Source: Phoronis australis (Eukaryota; Phoronida; Phoronidae). Taken from it: DNA of 32,672 bases. A program made the translations under genes and the position numbers. Position 1 is the stretch's first letter; each line of letters starts with the position of its first letter. The stretch is taken from positions 1,583,505-1,616,176 of the forward strand of contig NMRA01000028.1 of assembly GCA_002633005.1 (NCBI GenBank), written 5' to 3'. The notes beneath the pieces were generated by a model that was given only the letters and a program-made list of their open reading frames with translations, did not search any database and was not told the origin of the DNA. This document shows, piece after piece, positions 1 to 10,999 of the stretch.

Positions 1-19
1 GTCTGGTACCCAAATACAC

Positions 20-21
20 AG

Positions 22-58
<37 letters not shown>

Positions 59-69
59 CATACACATAC

Positions 70-115
<46 letters not shown>

Positions 116-118
116 ATA
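20..118. repeat. AT-rich microsatellite
   Basis: Almost pure alternating TA, interrupted in its middle by TACATA and CACATA variants, ending in TGTGTATA. It is a simple-sequence repeat at the left edge with no coding meaning; its length is likely to vary between individuals and to be unreliable in assembly. Confidence 0.95.
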
Positions 119-391
119 AATGATTGGTGAGACATAGCATGTGTGGTGGATGTGAAAACATAACTCAGTTAGCGTACTAACTTCGCCAACATTGCAAAAC
201 AAGTCACTGTTTTGTGTTTGGGAGCTGAGGTAATTTTGGAAATAGAAACATGAGCAGAAATTACCGAATAAACCCAAAACGATTCATTTTTGGTCTGGGA
301 AACAGGATTGGAAAACAAGGAATAAACTTAAATGGTTTGTATTTGACTTGCACCTAGCTCAATAGGCAGTCTTCTGTTTTGTGCTCTTCAG

Positions 392-627
392 TATCACAAC
401 TGTCGGCCATTGTAATATGCCTTCTCTTGAGAGGACGCTAAGTCATGTCCCAGTGTCTCCATTTGTTTCCTTCGACCATCAAATGGAAGGAAACATGAAG
501 AATGACATAAGGGTTCAAGGAAATACTGTTTTTAGGCAATTGTCACTTACAGGGGTTTTGGATTTTGAGAACCAGTTTAATCCCTATTATTCAATGGAGA
601 AAATGGTTCTCGAAATGCAAGATTCAC
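392..627 (+). other. candidate internal exon of an unidentified gene
   Basis: A pyrimidine-rich tract ending in CTCTTCAG (acceptor AG at 390-391) is followed by 235 bases open in one frame (codons from 393), ending at a donor C|GTGAGTG (GT at 628-629). The conceptual peptide of about 78 residues includes SFDHQMEG and LDFENQFNPYYSMEK. It matches no family I recognise and has no visible signal peptide or repeat. It could belong to a gene lying to the left, or be a chance frame. No partner exon was found in the next 8 kb. Confidence 0.25.
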
Positions 628-639
628 GTGAGTGATTTC

Positions 640-3600
640 TTTCATGGCAAGTAACGTTTGTGTAAGATGCTAGAAAAATGTCCTTATTAAGCCAATTTTG
701 GGCGATCAGTCATACAAAACTTTCAGATACTATGCTTTATGTACCGTTGTCCAAAAGACTGTTAGAAATTGTTTTAGTAATTAAGAAGTTTCGCTTTTGT
801 ATGAGGGGCTATGAAATATAGAAGACTTTTATGATTTTCTTGAAAAAGAAGAGTTGCATAAAATGAAAATGAAATGATATTTAGAAAACTGTAATTTGAT
901 TCTGAGATTTCATCTTGAACTTTTAATAGTAAACGGAATTTAGTCCATTCCATTAATACCAGTTTGTTTTACTATTAATGTAACTTTTTTCCTTAAGTTT
1001 TACTACAAGGCATGGTCATGTCATATCAATAGCAGATTAACAAAAAGTCAATAGGCTTTCTACTGTCAGAAGATAAATAGTTTTGTAGAGTTAAACTCTA
1101 TAGTTTTGTTGATATTTGGTTGAATACACGGACTTGTCAATGACGTCCTGTGTAACCTTAATTTTTTTATTTTATAGCTTCCACCAGAAAATATTTTGGG
1201 GAGCTGGGTTTTCAAAACAATGTTAACAGCCTTTGAAAATTAAAGGGAAATGTTAATTTGGCATTTTCTTCTACAAAATAGGTGAGGTTTTACCATGATT
1301 TATACCTAGTAAAGGCCGGCGGAAATTTTACCATTTTGTGGAAGGCCTTTTTAATCAGCGATGAGTTATCATGTGAAACTGCACCAGCGCACGCAATGCA
1401 ATTTTTTGTCATGACTGAGGTGCCCAGTAACGGCTTCTTGCGCAGTTATCAAGATTATCTAGCAGCGAGGCTAGGAACTAGCACATGGCATAGTTATCAT
1501 GTCCAGTCTCAACTGTGACATGCTTCCTTGTACAAGCTTTCAAGTCATTCTTATCTGAAATCCTATAAGTATTTGTTTTTGACCTCGATCAAGATGAATA
1601 ATCCACGTCATGTGCACAGGGTATGGCAAGATGCCCCTCAACATCTTTCAATCATACTTACAGATACATTCATACAAGTCAGTAATAGTATTAACACGAC
1701 CAAATTTCATTTGATATAAATGTTCAAGATAAAAATCTCAAAAACTGTTAAATTTTTTTAAAAAGATATTTCATTTTTGTTTTATGCAACTTTCATAAAA
1801 GTCCTATTTTCAAGAGCAGCTGGTGTAAAGTAAAACATTATGAAAACAATCCCTAACAGGATTTATTGTAGAACAGTGCATACAGCATGGTATGTGAAAG
1901 TGTCTTATGAATGATTTGAGACATTGCAAAGGTAGCCGTATTTGGACTCTGGGGCCCTACATAACTTTTGGTCATGGTCAATTTTTCTTCATCACAATCT
2001 TCAGCTGTTACTAGATATTCTTGTTTAAGTGAGTATTTTTTTCCGGTCTCTTGTTAACTCTTGACTCGGTTGGCAAATGTTTTTATTTATGTATAAATAT
2101 TGATAAGACCCGAAATCTTTGTTCTGTGATGTAAATTTCTAATTTTTGATGCAGAATAAAAGAATCGTTTATTTTTAGTCATTGCTCTGTTACTTAATTA
2201 ACTTTAATGCAAAACTATTTGCCACTTAGCAGTTCATTAGGATATCTCTATATCATTCTTTATTGCAGTCATGTTTGTGAGTAAAGGAATTTTTAATGCG
2301 TGCTGCACAACTGTCTTGTTACAACGCAGACTATGTTGTTTTTAAAAATTTTTAAAAATATAATTGTTACTGTGTTACCTTGCTTGGACTAAATAGAGTT
2401 GTTACTATTGTTGTTATTATTATTGTCATCATATTCATATTATGCATGGAAAATCATGCAATAAAATTTGTTGTATTGTGCAAAGCTTTCGACAATACAC
2501 AACATCATTACAGGCAATTGTTTTCATTCAAAGCTGAAGTGGCTTTATTGTAATTGTGAAAATTTTCTGCTTCTGTGTGAAGCTCCTGTCTTTTGGGTTG
2601 TCAAGAACATCAAAAGTCTGGTGTTATTGATTAGTCATGGAATACAACTGGCAAGGTGACCCGTATGAGTTTGTTTAATTATGGTGTGAACCATAGGTAA
2701 GAGGTTGTGCACCTCGCAGTAGTGTTGATTACATGTTCATTTGCTGACATGGGAAGTGCTACATCCTGTTGTTTGCATATGAATGTTGTACCAAACTGTT
2801 GTTCATTACTACACTGTGAAGCATGTGACATGTAATTAATGGATTAAATGTACTGGCAAGGTAAACTTGTATCCTGTACATACACATATGCATACATTTA
2901 TAACCATCAGATTCATTATGGCCTTTGACGAGATGCTGCTAAGGGTGGGCACAGGGGATATTTATGAATGTTGTAAGCTAATGGTAGAATGGCATTTTAC
3001 CATTAGCTGATGGTTCATGAAAATGCCTTCCTTATTAGAATTTAACTTATTTGGCGAAATGAAATTTCTCAAAGTACGTTGCTTTGCCATAAAATTTTTG
3101 TTTTTTTGTTTGTTTGTTTTTTTGTTCGCACGCTACATATCGCAATACTTATCGGATCAATGTGAAATTTACACACAGTATGTTTTTTGTGAGTGGCTCG
3201 AAGCCTATAGTTTTTGGTTAAAATTGGAAACAAGATGGCGCTGACATGGCCATTTTCCCTTTTTTGGTTGTGGAGAGATAGCTGCACTGTTTCTAGTGAG
3301 ATTTTTCTGATTTTGTTTCTTTTGATAGATCATCGAAAGAGCTATCGATAGTATTTCATTTGTTTTTCTATTGGTCTTACTGTTTCGAGTTATTCGAGAT
3401 TTTCTGATGACTTGTCTCCAGATAGCTGACTTTTTGTGTCGTGCCGTCAGCATTCCTTGACGAATCTATCTGAAATTTAAAATGCGGATAGATTGTTTCA
3501 AGTGCTATCAGCAATGTAAACTCCATTTCTTGCTAGGACTTACCATTCTTGCAGTATTCAAGATTTACTGTGCATTTGACTGCTCTTTTGTTGAGGTTCT

Positions 3601-3850
3601 TTATAGCTGTACTTTGTTAGCCTTTCTTATTTGTGCTGGAGATTGCATTTTTCGTATGATAACGTACAGTGTTAACTTAGTCAATGGCCCGAGGGCTTCC
3701 ATTCTTGGGCGAAATACAGGATGGTACTGTGACGGCCATTTTTCGAATTATGTGGCGAAAGGCTAGCTCTTCGGTCCTACGACCGAACCTTTTCAATTTT
3801 GGTATGTAAATGGGTCTCATCAAGAACTATCTAATGCATTGGTTTTGTAA
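640..3850. other. non-coding stretch with few identified repeats
   Basis: AT-rich DNA with no supported gene. Open frames at 1282-1518, 2468-2659 and 3482-3766 lack domain character or splice support. The stretch holds one copy of a dispersed repeat (1655-1850), a T-rich tract near 3098-3125, and an 11-bp perfect inverted repeat with a 11-base loop (AGCTAATGGTA at 2976-2986 against TACCATTAGCT at 2998-3008). Confidence 0.6.
1655..1850. repeat. dispersed repeat, copy 1
   Basis: About 200 bases align in the same orientation with 21300-21505. Shared blocks include ATACATTCATA near the start, AAATGTTCA-GATAAAA in the middle, TTCATTTTTG-TTTAT next, and AAACAAT at the end. The divergence and AT richness indicate an old interspersed element; no ends or coding capacity are visible. 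Confidence 0.45.
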
Positions 3851-3854
3851 TCCA

Positions 3855-4362
3855 CCTCACCTCAGGCCTTCATGCAGCGTACGTCCTGGGCGTCCAAATG
3901 GACGCCCCAGCACTAATATGGATGCCCTGGCAAGGACGCCCAATGTATCATTTGGACGCCCACTGTCAATAGGAACCTTTCAAGTTTGGACACACACATT
4001 GTAATGATTACTAGGAAGCCTCTGAAGGCTCACAGTGGGGGCTCTTTTTTCAAAGCAGGAAGAAATATACAATGTATATACAAAGTATATACACTGTTGC
4101 TATGCTCACACTTGGTTGATAGCATTGTAAAAGTCTTGGTCTACACCAATGTTTTATTAAAAATGCTCACTACAGAAGGCTGTTTTGTAAACTTAGATGT
4201 AAAAACCTTGGTCTATGCATTTTTTTGTAAAAAAATCTGTGTGTTGGGGGGGATTGCTGGGGATGGGGGGTTACGCGTCGGAATTATGGACGCCCTGGAA
4301 TATTGGGAACCTAATTTTGGACACCCTATTTTCGAAATCCTGGATGAAGGCCTGCCTCACCT
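3855..4362. mobile_element. hAT-like MITE with 8-bp target duplication
   Basis: The element proper is 3863-4354 (492 bp). Its ends form a 15-bp terminal inverted repeat with one mismatch: CAGGCCTTCATGCAG on the left and, read in reverse complement, CAGGCCTTCATCCAG on the right. Both ends are directly flanked by the same 8 bases, CCTCACCT (3855-3862 and 4355-4362). An 8-bp target duplication with short TIRs is the signature of the hAT superfamily. The interior has repeated GGACGCCC-type words near 3890-3960 and 4288-4295 and codes for no transposase, so the element is non-autonomous. Open frames crossing it (such as 3986-4366) are not genes. Confidence 0.88.
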
Positions 4363-6451
4363 TTAAATTTTTATTTGATTTCACCAGAGTGCCTTCATTA
4401 AACTTTTACATAGTTGGCTATAGGTGAGGCCTGAAAAATCAAGGTCAACAACACCTTATTGATTTTAAAGATTAATTCTTTTTTTAATGTTAAGTAGCTT
4501 ATGTGGCATCTGCTAAAGGGATTACACTCTCATATTGACTTTTCAAGTCCAGAATAGCCAAAGGAGACCATCAAGGTGCATGTATCATCTTACTTCTGTA
4601 CTTACCGGCGGAATTTTTGTGTAGTGGTCACTTTTTGCCTAATTGAGAAACAGATTTTTTCTGGAACATGCGAGGTTGTGAAATTTCTGGTCACCGAATA
4701 TATGAATTCTCAAGGAAATGATTTGTTCACTTTGTGAACTACCGAAAACCATGAACTTCAGTTTGAAAGGTGCTCCATCTGTTTTGACAAGGCTTGTCAA
4801 AAATGCTGATTTTTGCAGAATTTTGACCTCATCCTTATAGAGTTGACGCTGTAAAAAGGAAGGGAGCATAGCCACCATTCTATTTTCTGAGATTTTGTTA
4901 ATATTGAAAGTTGATTCAAAGCTGTTATGTAGACAATCAACTGAAAGCGCTTGGCTTAAGCAACTGAAAACTGACTGAGAGCGAAACTGTTAACTTGAGA
5001 AAAAATAGGAACGAGAGCGCTCGGAGGAGCGACACTTGGCGAAATTACGCGAAAACAGGACCATGGGGAGCCTAATATCATCAAAATATGAAATTTAGCT
5101 CAGCGTATCTCAGCTTGTACAGTTGGATCAACCATTGATTTGGTCATATGACCTTGTTCGGTATCAGTAAAATTTAGCTTGTCTAAAGTGGATCACTTTA
5201 AGACCAATTCCTAACAGCGTTATGGACAACACTGCACTAAGTGCAATGTGAAAGTTTCATTCGAATCCCATTGGCTATTTCTGAGCTGTAATGTTACCAA
5301 GCTAGCTGGAACTGGAATTTTTCTTGAGTCCTACATTTTGAGAATTTTTAAGAGTCTGTTCTTCTGAATCTAATGTCCACCTGAAGTATTTGCTGTTTTT
5401 ATCAATTTATCAGTTAACTTCAACTGATATGGATGTTTGCATTGTAGGCTGTGCAACACACAGGCTGGCTACTTACCGTATGTGGTGATTTATGGGCGGT
5501 AGTGAAAAAAAAGTGCTTGATAAAAAACGAGGAATCAAAAGAACTTTATATGGAGGGTTCTCCTTGAGCAAAAATTCAGTGGTGGTGCAAATTCTGCATC
5601 CTGATTTCCATTTCTATTAGTTTAGAAAAAAGTTAATTAGACACTAGTTTCATTTGCTAGGCACGCCACTATCATTTTCACTGGAAAATAATGAAAATCA
5701 GTACCACTATGGTATTTCAATCATTTGTCTTGTAACTCTAACTTTTCAAACATGGCTTTAGATTTTAAGCATTCTTGGGTACTTCTCAGACATGGATCAA
5801 GATATCCAAATATGGTGGAAACCATTTCAGACATGATGCAACTCCATGTTTGAATAAATGTAACTAGAGCACTGATTAATCAACTCTAATGAACTCATCA
5901 AAAATATTCAGTTGCTCCGAAGACAGCGGCATTGTAACTCGTGTTTGATAACCAGTGCACTTGGAATCAAATCAAATCAAATGGTACAGTGTAGCATTTT
6001 AAAACAACACCTAACTTTCTGATGACATTTCTTAATATTGTGACATTGATTGTACTTGGTTATTGCTTTGTTCCGTGTCATTAGTGTTTTGATTAATAAT
6101 CAAGTATTCACATACAATATTTTAATATTGTATTGGTTTAAAAACCAATGTTTTCATGTCTTTGTAAGTCACTATTATGTTGCAGCAAAAATGAAAAGAA
6201 TTTGCTTCATAAAACATCTTATTTTCAGTATGTTTCCAGTAAAAATTCTTCAATTTGAACCAAAAACATATTTAATTAGTTAAAATTTCCAGTGTTGGGT
6301 TTTCAGATGTAAATTTTTTGCCAGTTGTTCTGTGGTAATAGCTGTTTTATGCAGGCTATGTTAAAAGTAGATAATTTTCTTAAAAAGTCATTTTTGATGA
6401 AAAATTTGGTAAAATCAAGTTTCTGCTTTGCTATGTCCCAAACTAGACTTC
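4363..6451. other. non-coding stretch, nothing recognised
   Basis: AT-rich DNA between two transposons. The frames at 4639-4878 (minus) and 6050-6283 (plus) show low-complexity or hydrophobic composition from AT-rich sequence and no domain. A TAGGTGAGGCCTGA word at 4421-4434, just right of the hAT-like MITE, resembles the MITE end and may be a fragment of a related copy. I see no RNA gene or regulatory site here. Confidence 0.5.
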
Positions 6452-6633
6452 TTAAAAGAGAATTCCACCCGACTTAATTAGTCTTTTTTACCGTCTTAAT
6501 CTGTCTATATCCACATTGCCTCTTATACGGTCAACCTCACCTTGACTAGAGGTGTCGCGTTAATGTGTGAGGAAGATGAGAAACGATGCAGTGACGTCAG
6601 TGGTTCTTCTGCAGAGTGAATGCCGCTATATTG

Positions 6634-6942
6634 CGGTGCATCGTTCACGCTTGTCCAAACTATGAAGTTGGGAAGAAAGTGGGTATATCGTTTTTACGAC
6701 TTCCTCGAGAGCCTGAAATGCTTAGGAAGTGGCTCGCGGTAGTAAAGAATGAAAGGTAGGCTGTTAATAGCAAGTATGAGGCCATGAAACATCTCCGTGT
6801 CTGTGGCTGCCATTTTGTTGACAGTTATTTCTCTGATGAATTCCGGCTTACCAAAGAACTATCCATATGTTCCGTTGCCTCTGCATGTTCACGGCGCCTC
6901 TCTAGTGTATTTCAGTTCGAACTGATACCGTATGAAACCTAA
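6634..6942 (+). pseudogene. THAP-type zinc finger remnant of transposon
   Basis: In one frame from 6634 the translation begins RCIVHACPNYEVGKK and continues through FLRLPREPEMLRKWLAVVK, then HLRVCGCHFVDSYF, ending at a TAA at 6940-6942. This is the C2CH pattern of THAP DNA-binding domains: Cys at 6637 and 6652, the conserved Trp in RKWL, and Cys-x2-His at 6802-6813. It has decayed: a TAG interrupts it at 6757-6759, and an ATG-CCG start-like word at 6620 lies in another frame, which implies a small indel near the first Cys. In intact elements such domains bind the transposon ends. Lying inside TTAA-bounded inverted ends, it is transposon-derived rather than a host gene. Confidence 0.8.
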
Positions 6943-7546
6943 CGATCCGACCCGTGAAGTCTTCGTCACCTGAGCTCTTGACTAAGTCGGGATTGGCGCT
7001 GGACGAGTTGCCATGTAGATCGATGTTTATTATTCTGCGTTCTGTTTCAAAATGAATTATTTTCATCCTAACCAATGCTTATATGAAACTTAAACAAAGT
7101 TTGTCTCATTAAATACAATTTATAATGCCTTGGTGAACTCGTAAGTGCAAATGTTTTGAGAAGCCAGCAATTTGAATAAACCACTGCGTTTCCGGCTTTC
7201 GATGCCGGCAACCGAGGCCGTGTGAGCGCATGCTAATTCAGTGTTTGCTGACAGAAAGCTGTTGTGAAACAATTACTCGATTTTATATGCTATGGTCAAA
7301 TGTTAGGGGAATCTTTATTTAGAAATACAAATACATTATTCAAATCATTATTACTGTACAACCGTTGCCCTGACGGTCTGTGGAAGGGGAACCCAACATC
7401 GCAGCCTCCGACAGATAAGTAGATTTTCAGTTTCGTGGCTAATTCACATAAATAATTACGTGCACATTTCTATAGCTCACTATTATATCTTTTTCGTGAC
7501 TGGAGGTTTAGTTTCCAACTCAAGCTGGTTTATGTTCGTAAAAGTC

Positions 7547-7660
7547 CCGGCAGCCGCGACGGGCCTGATCGTGTTCCGAGCCACTGGCCGAAATAACGAG
7601 TCAGTCCGGCCACGAAGGGGCTGATCGGGGTCCGAGCCAATGGCCGGTATAACAAGTGTT
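7547..7660. repeat. two-copy 59-bp tandem duplication
   Basis: Two diverged units start at 7547 and 7606, each opening with CCGG and carrying a CTGATCG-G-TCCGAGCCA core followed by TGGCCG and ATAAC. It is the most GC-rich part of the Kolobok-like element's interior and may be a subterminal or regulatory repeat of it. It crosses an apparent minus-strand frame (7530-7730) that has no other support. Confidence 0.6.
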
Positions 7661-8127
7661 TTGTGTGTTTAGAACTCAAAAAATCACAAGTATAACAACA
7701 CAGATCCAGGTTCTCCTGTCTGTATTTCACGGAAGAATACTTCGAATTTATCTCTGAATAGACCTTGGTAAATTGGCCTACCGAACTTTGTAGGCTACGA
7801 TGTGTCCAAATACCAGTAAATCCGTAACAGCGAAATAAAACAACAAGTTTTTATAAGAGCTCGGTGTATTTTTAATGGTTTTACATCGAAGTTTGATAAT
7901 TTATTGGTGTTAGACAATGAATTCAAGCTATAAACTGACACCAGTAACCCGTGTTGTGAACTGCTGAACAGACTGTGTGTGAAACCAGTTACGTCATTGG
8001 ATAATTTCAACACCTCCGTCTGCCGTCACGTGTCAGGTAACGCAACCGAACGTGCCGTTGTCGAGTAGAACTACTTGATCTAAATTGATACAAAGTAGGT
8101 TGTTTTTTGGGTGGCATTCTCCTTTAA

Positions 8128-8977
8128 CCTTCTTGTCTTCTACCATAATTCATTGGTCATTTTGTGTTTAAAATTTCTAATGGTAACGAAAATGACATAT
8201 AGATTTCAATTTAGTGGCTCAAATGCATTGTTTCATTGTTCTCATTGTGTGACGCATTAGTCACCCAAGTCAATATTGCTGTCCTTACCAAAATGCAGTG
8301 AAACACTGGGGGCCTTTTGGTGTTCCAGCACAAAGGCTTGTCAGTTTTTTTGCTTACCTGTGAGCGTCTCTGTTCCAAGCCCAGGTAACATTGGGTCTTC
8401 AAATTTGTGCATGTGGTCCACCTAAAGCCATGTGAGTAGTGAGGCCTACATAATAACCCTGCTTTTGAATAGCTTGAGGCCAATTGTTTTTGGTCATGAT
8501 CAGGTTTAAATTGGTGAATGTAGTGGCCATCTTGTTTTCAAAATCGTACTTAAACCCTTCTGAAACCTGCATTTTCATTGTACTGCGCTCAACGTCAAAG
8601 CTTACATGAAGCAGCTCGTGTACTACCGATACGTAAAGTTTCATCTGAGGTACGCTACCAAATTTGTACCCAAAATGCACTTTCTTCATCATAGATAGCA
8701 ATAGATACGCGAAATAGTGCACAAACATTTGCATATGACTTAAGAACTGTGATGAGAGATTTCTGTATTGATAACACACAGCCACAGTAAGCTTGTCCCA
8801 AGTCATTGGGGGTAGGATGCGTGAGGATATGCTGAAAATTTTCTGTGCCAACCGTTATGTTTACGCAGATGAAGCATCAAGCAAAGAATATATTGACGTC
8901 TCAAGAAATACGACGTGTTGCCTTTGTGGAGTGTGTGAATATACCGTATACTGTATGAAATATATTTCTAATTTCAG
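8128..8977. other. upstream flank of the cadherin gene
   Basis: No supported coding sequence. A minus-strand frame of 150 codons (8399-8851) is the longest in the window but shows no domain I recognise, and its composition does not stand out. The stretch ends in a splice acceptor (TTTCTAATTTCAG, AG at 8976-8977). If that is used, the promoter and first exon of the cadherin gene lie further left; I could not locate them. Confidence 0.4.
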
Positions 8978-9068
8978 ATCAGCTTGAAGTGCCAGTGAAG
9001 TCGTTGAGTTGAGAGACTCACCATGAACTCCTACCTACTGGTTTTACTTCTCTGTTCATTGAAGCTTG
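8978..9068 (+). CDS. cadherin-related protein, exon with signal peptide (coding from 9023)
   Basis: The exon starts after a good acceptor at 8976-8977, so 8978-9022 is 5' UTR. The start codon at 9023 sits in the favourable context CACCATGA. Fifteen codons plus one base give MNSYLLVLLLCSLKL, a short N-region and a leucine-rich hydrophobic core, before the donor G|GTAAGA (GT at 9069). The intron is phase 1. Joined to the exon at 17867, the next codon becomes GCT (Ala), giving a plausible signal-peptidase site at KLA|ST. This targets the protein to the secretory pathway, as expected for a cell-surface cadherin. The choice of start rests on the signal peptide, the Kozak context and exact phase agreement with the next exon. 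If the 8977 acceptor is not used, the exon would begin at an unrecognised promoter instead. Confidence 0.78.
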
Positions 9069-10139
9069 GTAAGATGCTTTCACTCTCAATGATATGTACA
9101 TGTTATTATTTGAGGGAACCATTTATTTCTTCAATCTATGTTACATTTGACAGACCCGCATTAGAAATGTCTGGTCATTTGATATTGATTCGCCTGTGTG
9201 TGTTTCTTGAAGTATTCAGTAAACATCATTATTTGCCTCCACCTAATGCTGTCATGACTCATTAATACCACCAGGTAACCATCCATTGATTGCAACAGGT
9301 GTAGCATTGCTAACATACTGTAGTCATGGTTATATTTTTTAATCCGTTATGCCGCTGAAGCGTTTTAATGATTTAAGCTTGAAACGTGGTTGTTTATATG
9401 TATGTTTTGTATGTTTCTATTATTGCTTTTCCACCAAAACTGATACTCCCCTGTTCTGCAGAGTATTGATCAGCAGGTCATCTCAACTCAACCGTTGCAA
9501 CTCCTCTCAAAATAGGTGGATTAAACTGCAGATTAGCTCAATTCCTTTGCAATGGGAAAACATTAAAGCCAGAAGGATTAATCACTAGAGATCGGAACAG
9601 GACTTGGAATTTTCGTCTTTTAAGAGGATTTCCTTTATTTTGGTCTCGATTTTTTCGTCTTTGATTCCCATTTTATTCTTTTTTGTCTTTTTTATAATTA
9701 CTTTGACTTTATTCCTGCAAAAACATGTATTTCAATTAAATTTTACAACACAAAAAATATTGCTATCGCACAAGCCTATTTTTTGTTGAAAGATACATCA
9801 CCTGGAAAATTTTCTTCTTTGTTATCATCGGTAGCAGTTCATCTGTCCTAGTTTTGAAGGAAGTTAGAACATTCTAAACAAGATATCTGTATGCTTGACT
9901 GTAATTCATTACTGGTTGTGTTAAACTGCAATACTTTTGAACAGAATATGCCAAGATGCTTTTCTCATCTGACGGCAACTGCGAAAATGCTTATTGTTTA
10001 AAGAAGCTTCTGCCAGTGAACATGAAAAGTTTGTTTTTGTTGACATGCCACTGAAACGCAATGAATTTTGGCAATACCATTTTTCAACTTACTAAGTGCA
10101 CTTTCTTTTTTTGCTCATAATTTCAAGAAGATGGGTAAT
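9069..10139. other. first part of intron 1, no gene seen
   Basis: AT-rich intron sequence. Open frames at 9023-9265 (read-through of the signal exon), 9349-9588 and 9604-9789 have no domain support. A block near 9789-9822 (GATACATC-CCTGGAAAATTTTC) matches 26021-26050 closely, so a dispersed repeat end lies here. Confidence 0.5.
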
Positions 10140-10990
10140 TTTTTTTTCAGATTAAGTATTTTTATTTTCTCTAGCATGGGTATTTACAATTTACACGACA
10201 CAATAAACAATACAGTATACAAGTACATTAGTTGCAACAAATTATCGTCAAGTATCACAATTTGGTATACAGAACAGAAATACAGATATGTAAGAAAAAA
10301 ATCAAGCCATTCTCACCCTTAACATACATGCCACACGCACCCGCCCCCCCAACTTACTCTTAGTAGGATGTTGTCAGGCAAAAGTTATGGTTAACCAGTT
10401 TCTCCAGGTTGCATGGTATTCATCTAAATTACCATTATCTAATAAAATCCTTCTTTGAATATAAAATTCTCTTTCTAATATCTTAAGGAACTGACAGAAA
10501 CTGGGGATTATTTTTTTACACCTGGATAGGTAAATAAAATGTTTTAATTGCAAAAGTATTTAAAACTTTATTTTCATTACTTATGGGCAGCCCAAAAAAC
10601 ATTGTTTTTTTTGTCAATAACCATATTTATACCTTTTACCAACAACACCCAAATGCGTAATTCTCCTATCAATGTTTTTATATTATTGCATTCGAAAAAG
10701 ATGTGATCCACTGTTTCACTTTGTGAATGACAGAAAGTACATACATTAGAGTCCACCAGGTTAATTTTTCTAAGAAAAGAGTTGGTTACAAGTATTCTAT
10801 GTAATAGTTTAAACTGCAGTGTACATAACTTGAAATCATAAGTAGTTTTAAAAGACATTGAATATAATTTTTTCCAGTCATCACTTCGAAAGTTATAACC
10901 TNTAAAGTTAGTATTTTAATGATTATTTGTAACTTTATTCCACTGACGGCTCATTTTAGCCCTTAACTTAGAATTTTATTACATAAACTG
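10140..10990 (-). mobile_element. LINE (non-LTR retrotransposon) 3' end, 5'-truncated
   Basis: On the minus strand a decayed reverse-transcriptase C-terminal region runs from about 10990 to 10400. It is followed by a 3' UTR and an A-rich tail, seen on the plus strand as nine Ts at 10140-10148. An AATAAA-like word precedes the tail. This orientation, the 5' truncation and the poly(A) end are typical of target-primed LINE insertions. No target-site duplication could be fixed by eye. The element is antisense to the cadherin gene, inside its first intron. Confidence 0.75.
10400..10990 (-). pseudogene. LINE ORF2 C-terminal remnant (after the RT domain)
   Basis: The best part (10858 down to 10577) reads through QFKLLHRILVTNSFLRKINL and then CTFCHSQSETVDHIFFEC. 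This is the Cys-x2-Cys...His...Cys motif of the zinc-finger-like region after reverse transcriptase in LINE ORF2 (zf-RVT). Upstream, SRQWNK and DDWKKLYSM fit the usual preceding helices, with a stop and an ambiguous base (N at about 10902). Downstream, after a frameshift and stops near 10577-10540, another frame gives FIYLSRCKKIIPSF and later EYHATWRNW, the typical C-terminal tail. The protein is therefore broken. The clade is uncertain. Confidence 0.78.
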
Positions 10991-10999
10991 GCGTATCTT

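Larger units (their letters stand above)
6452..8127. mobile_element. Kolobok-like DNA transposon, THAP-bearing, decayed
   Basis: TTAA occurs at both borders (6452-6455 and 8124-8127). Inside them, 15-base inverted ends read AAGAGAATTCCACCC on the left and, in reverse complement, AGGAGAATGCCACCC on the right, two mismatches apart. The 1,668-bp interior carries a THAP domain remnant near the left end (6634-6942). TTAA duplications plus a THAP domain are known together in the Kolobok superfamily. No DDE-type transposase can be read in the remainder, so this copy is defective, probably internally deleted. Superfamily placement is inference from ends and domain. Confidence 0.75.

Noticed and set aside
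8399-8851. 150-codon minus-strand frame, the longest in the window
   Set aside because: No recognisable domain and no splice or start support; it lies just upstream of a gene on the other strand. Kept as unassigned non-coding DNA.
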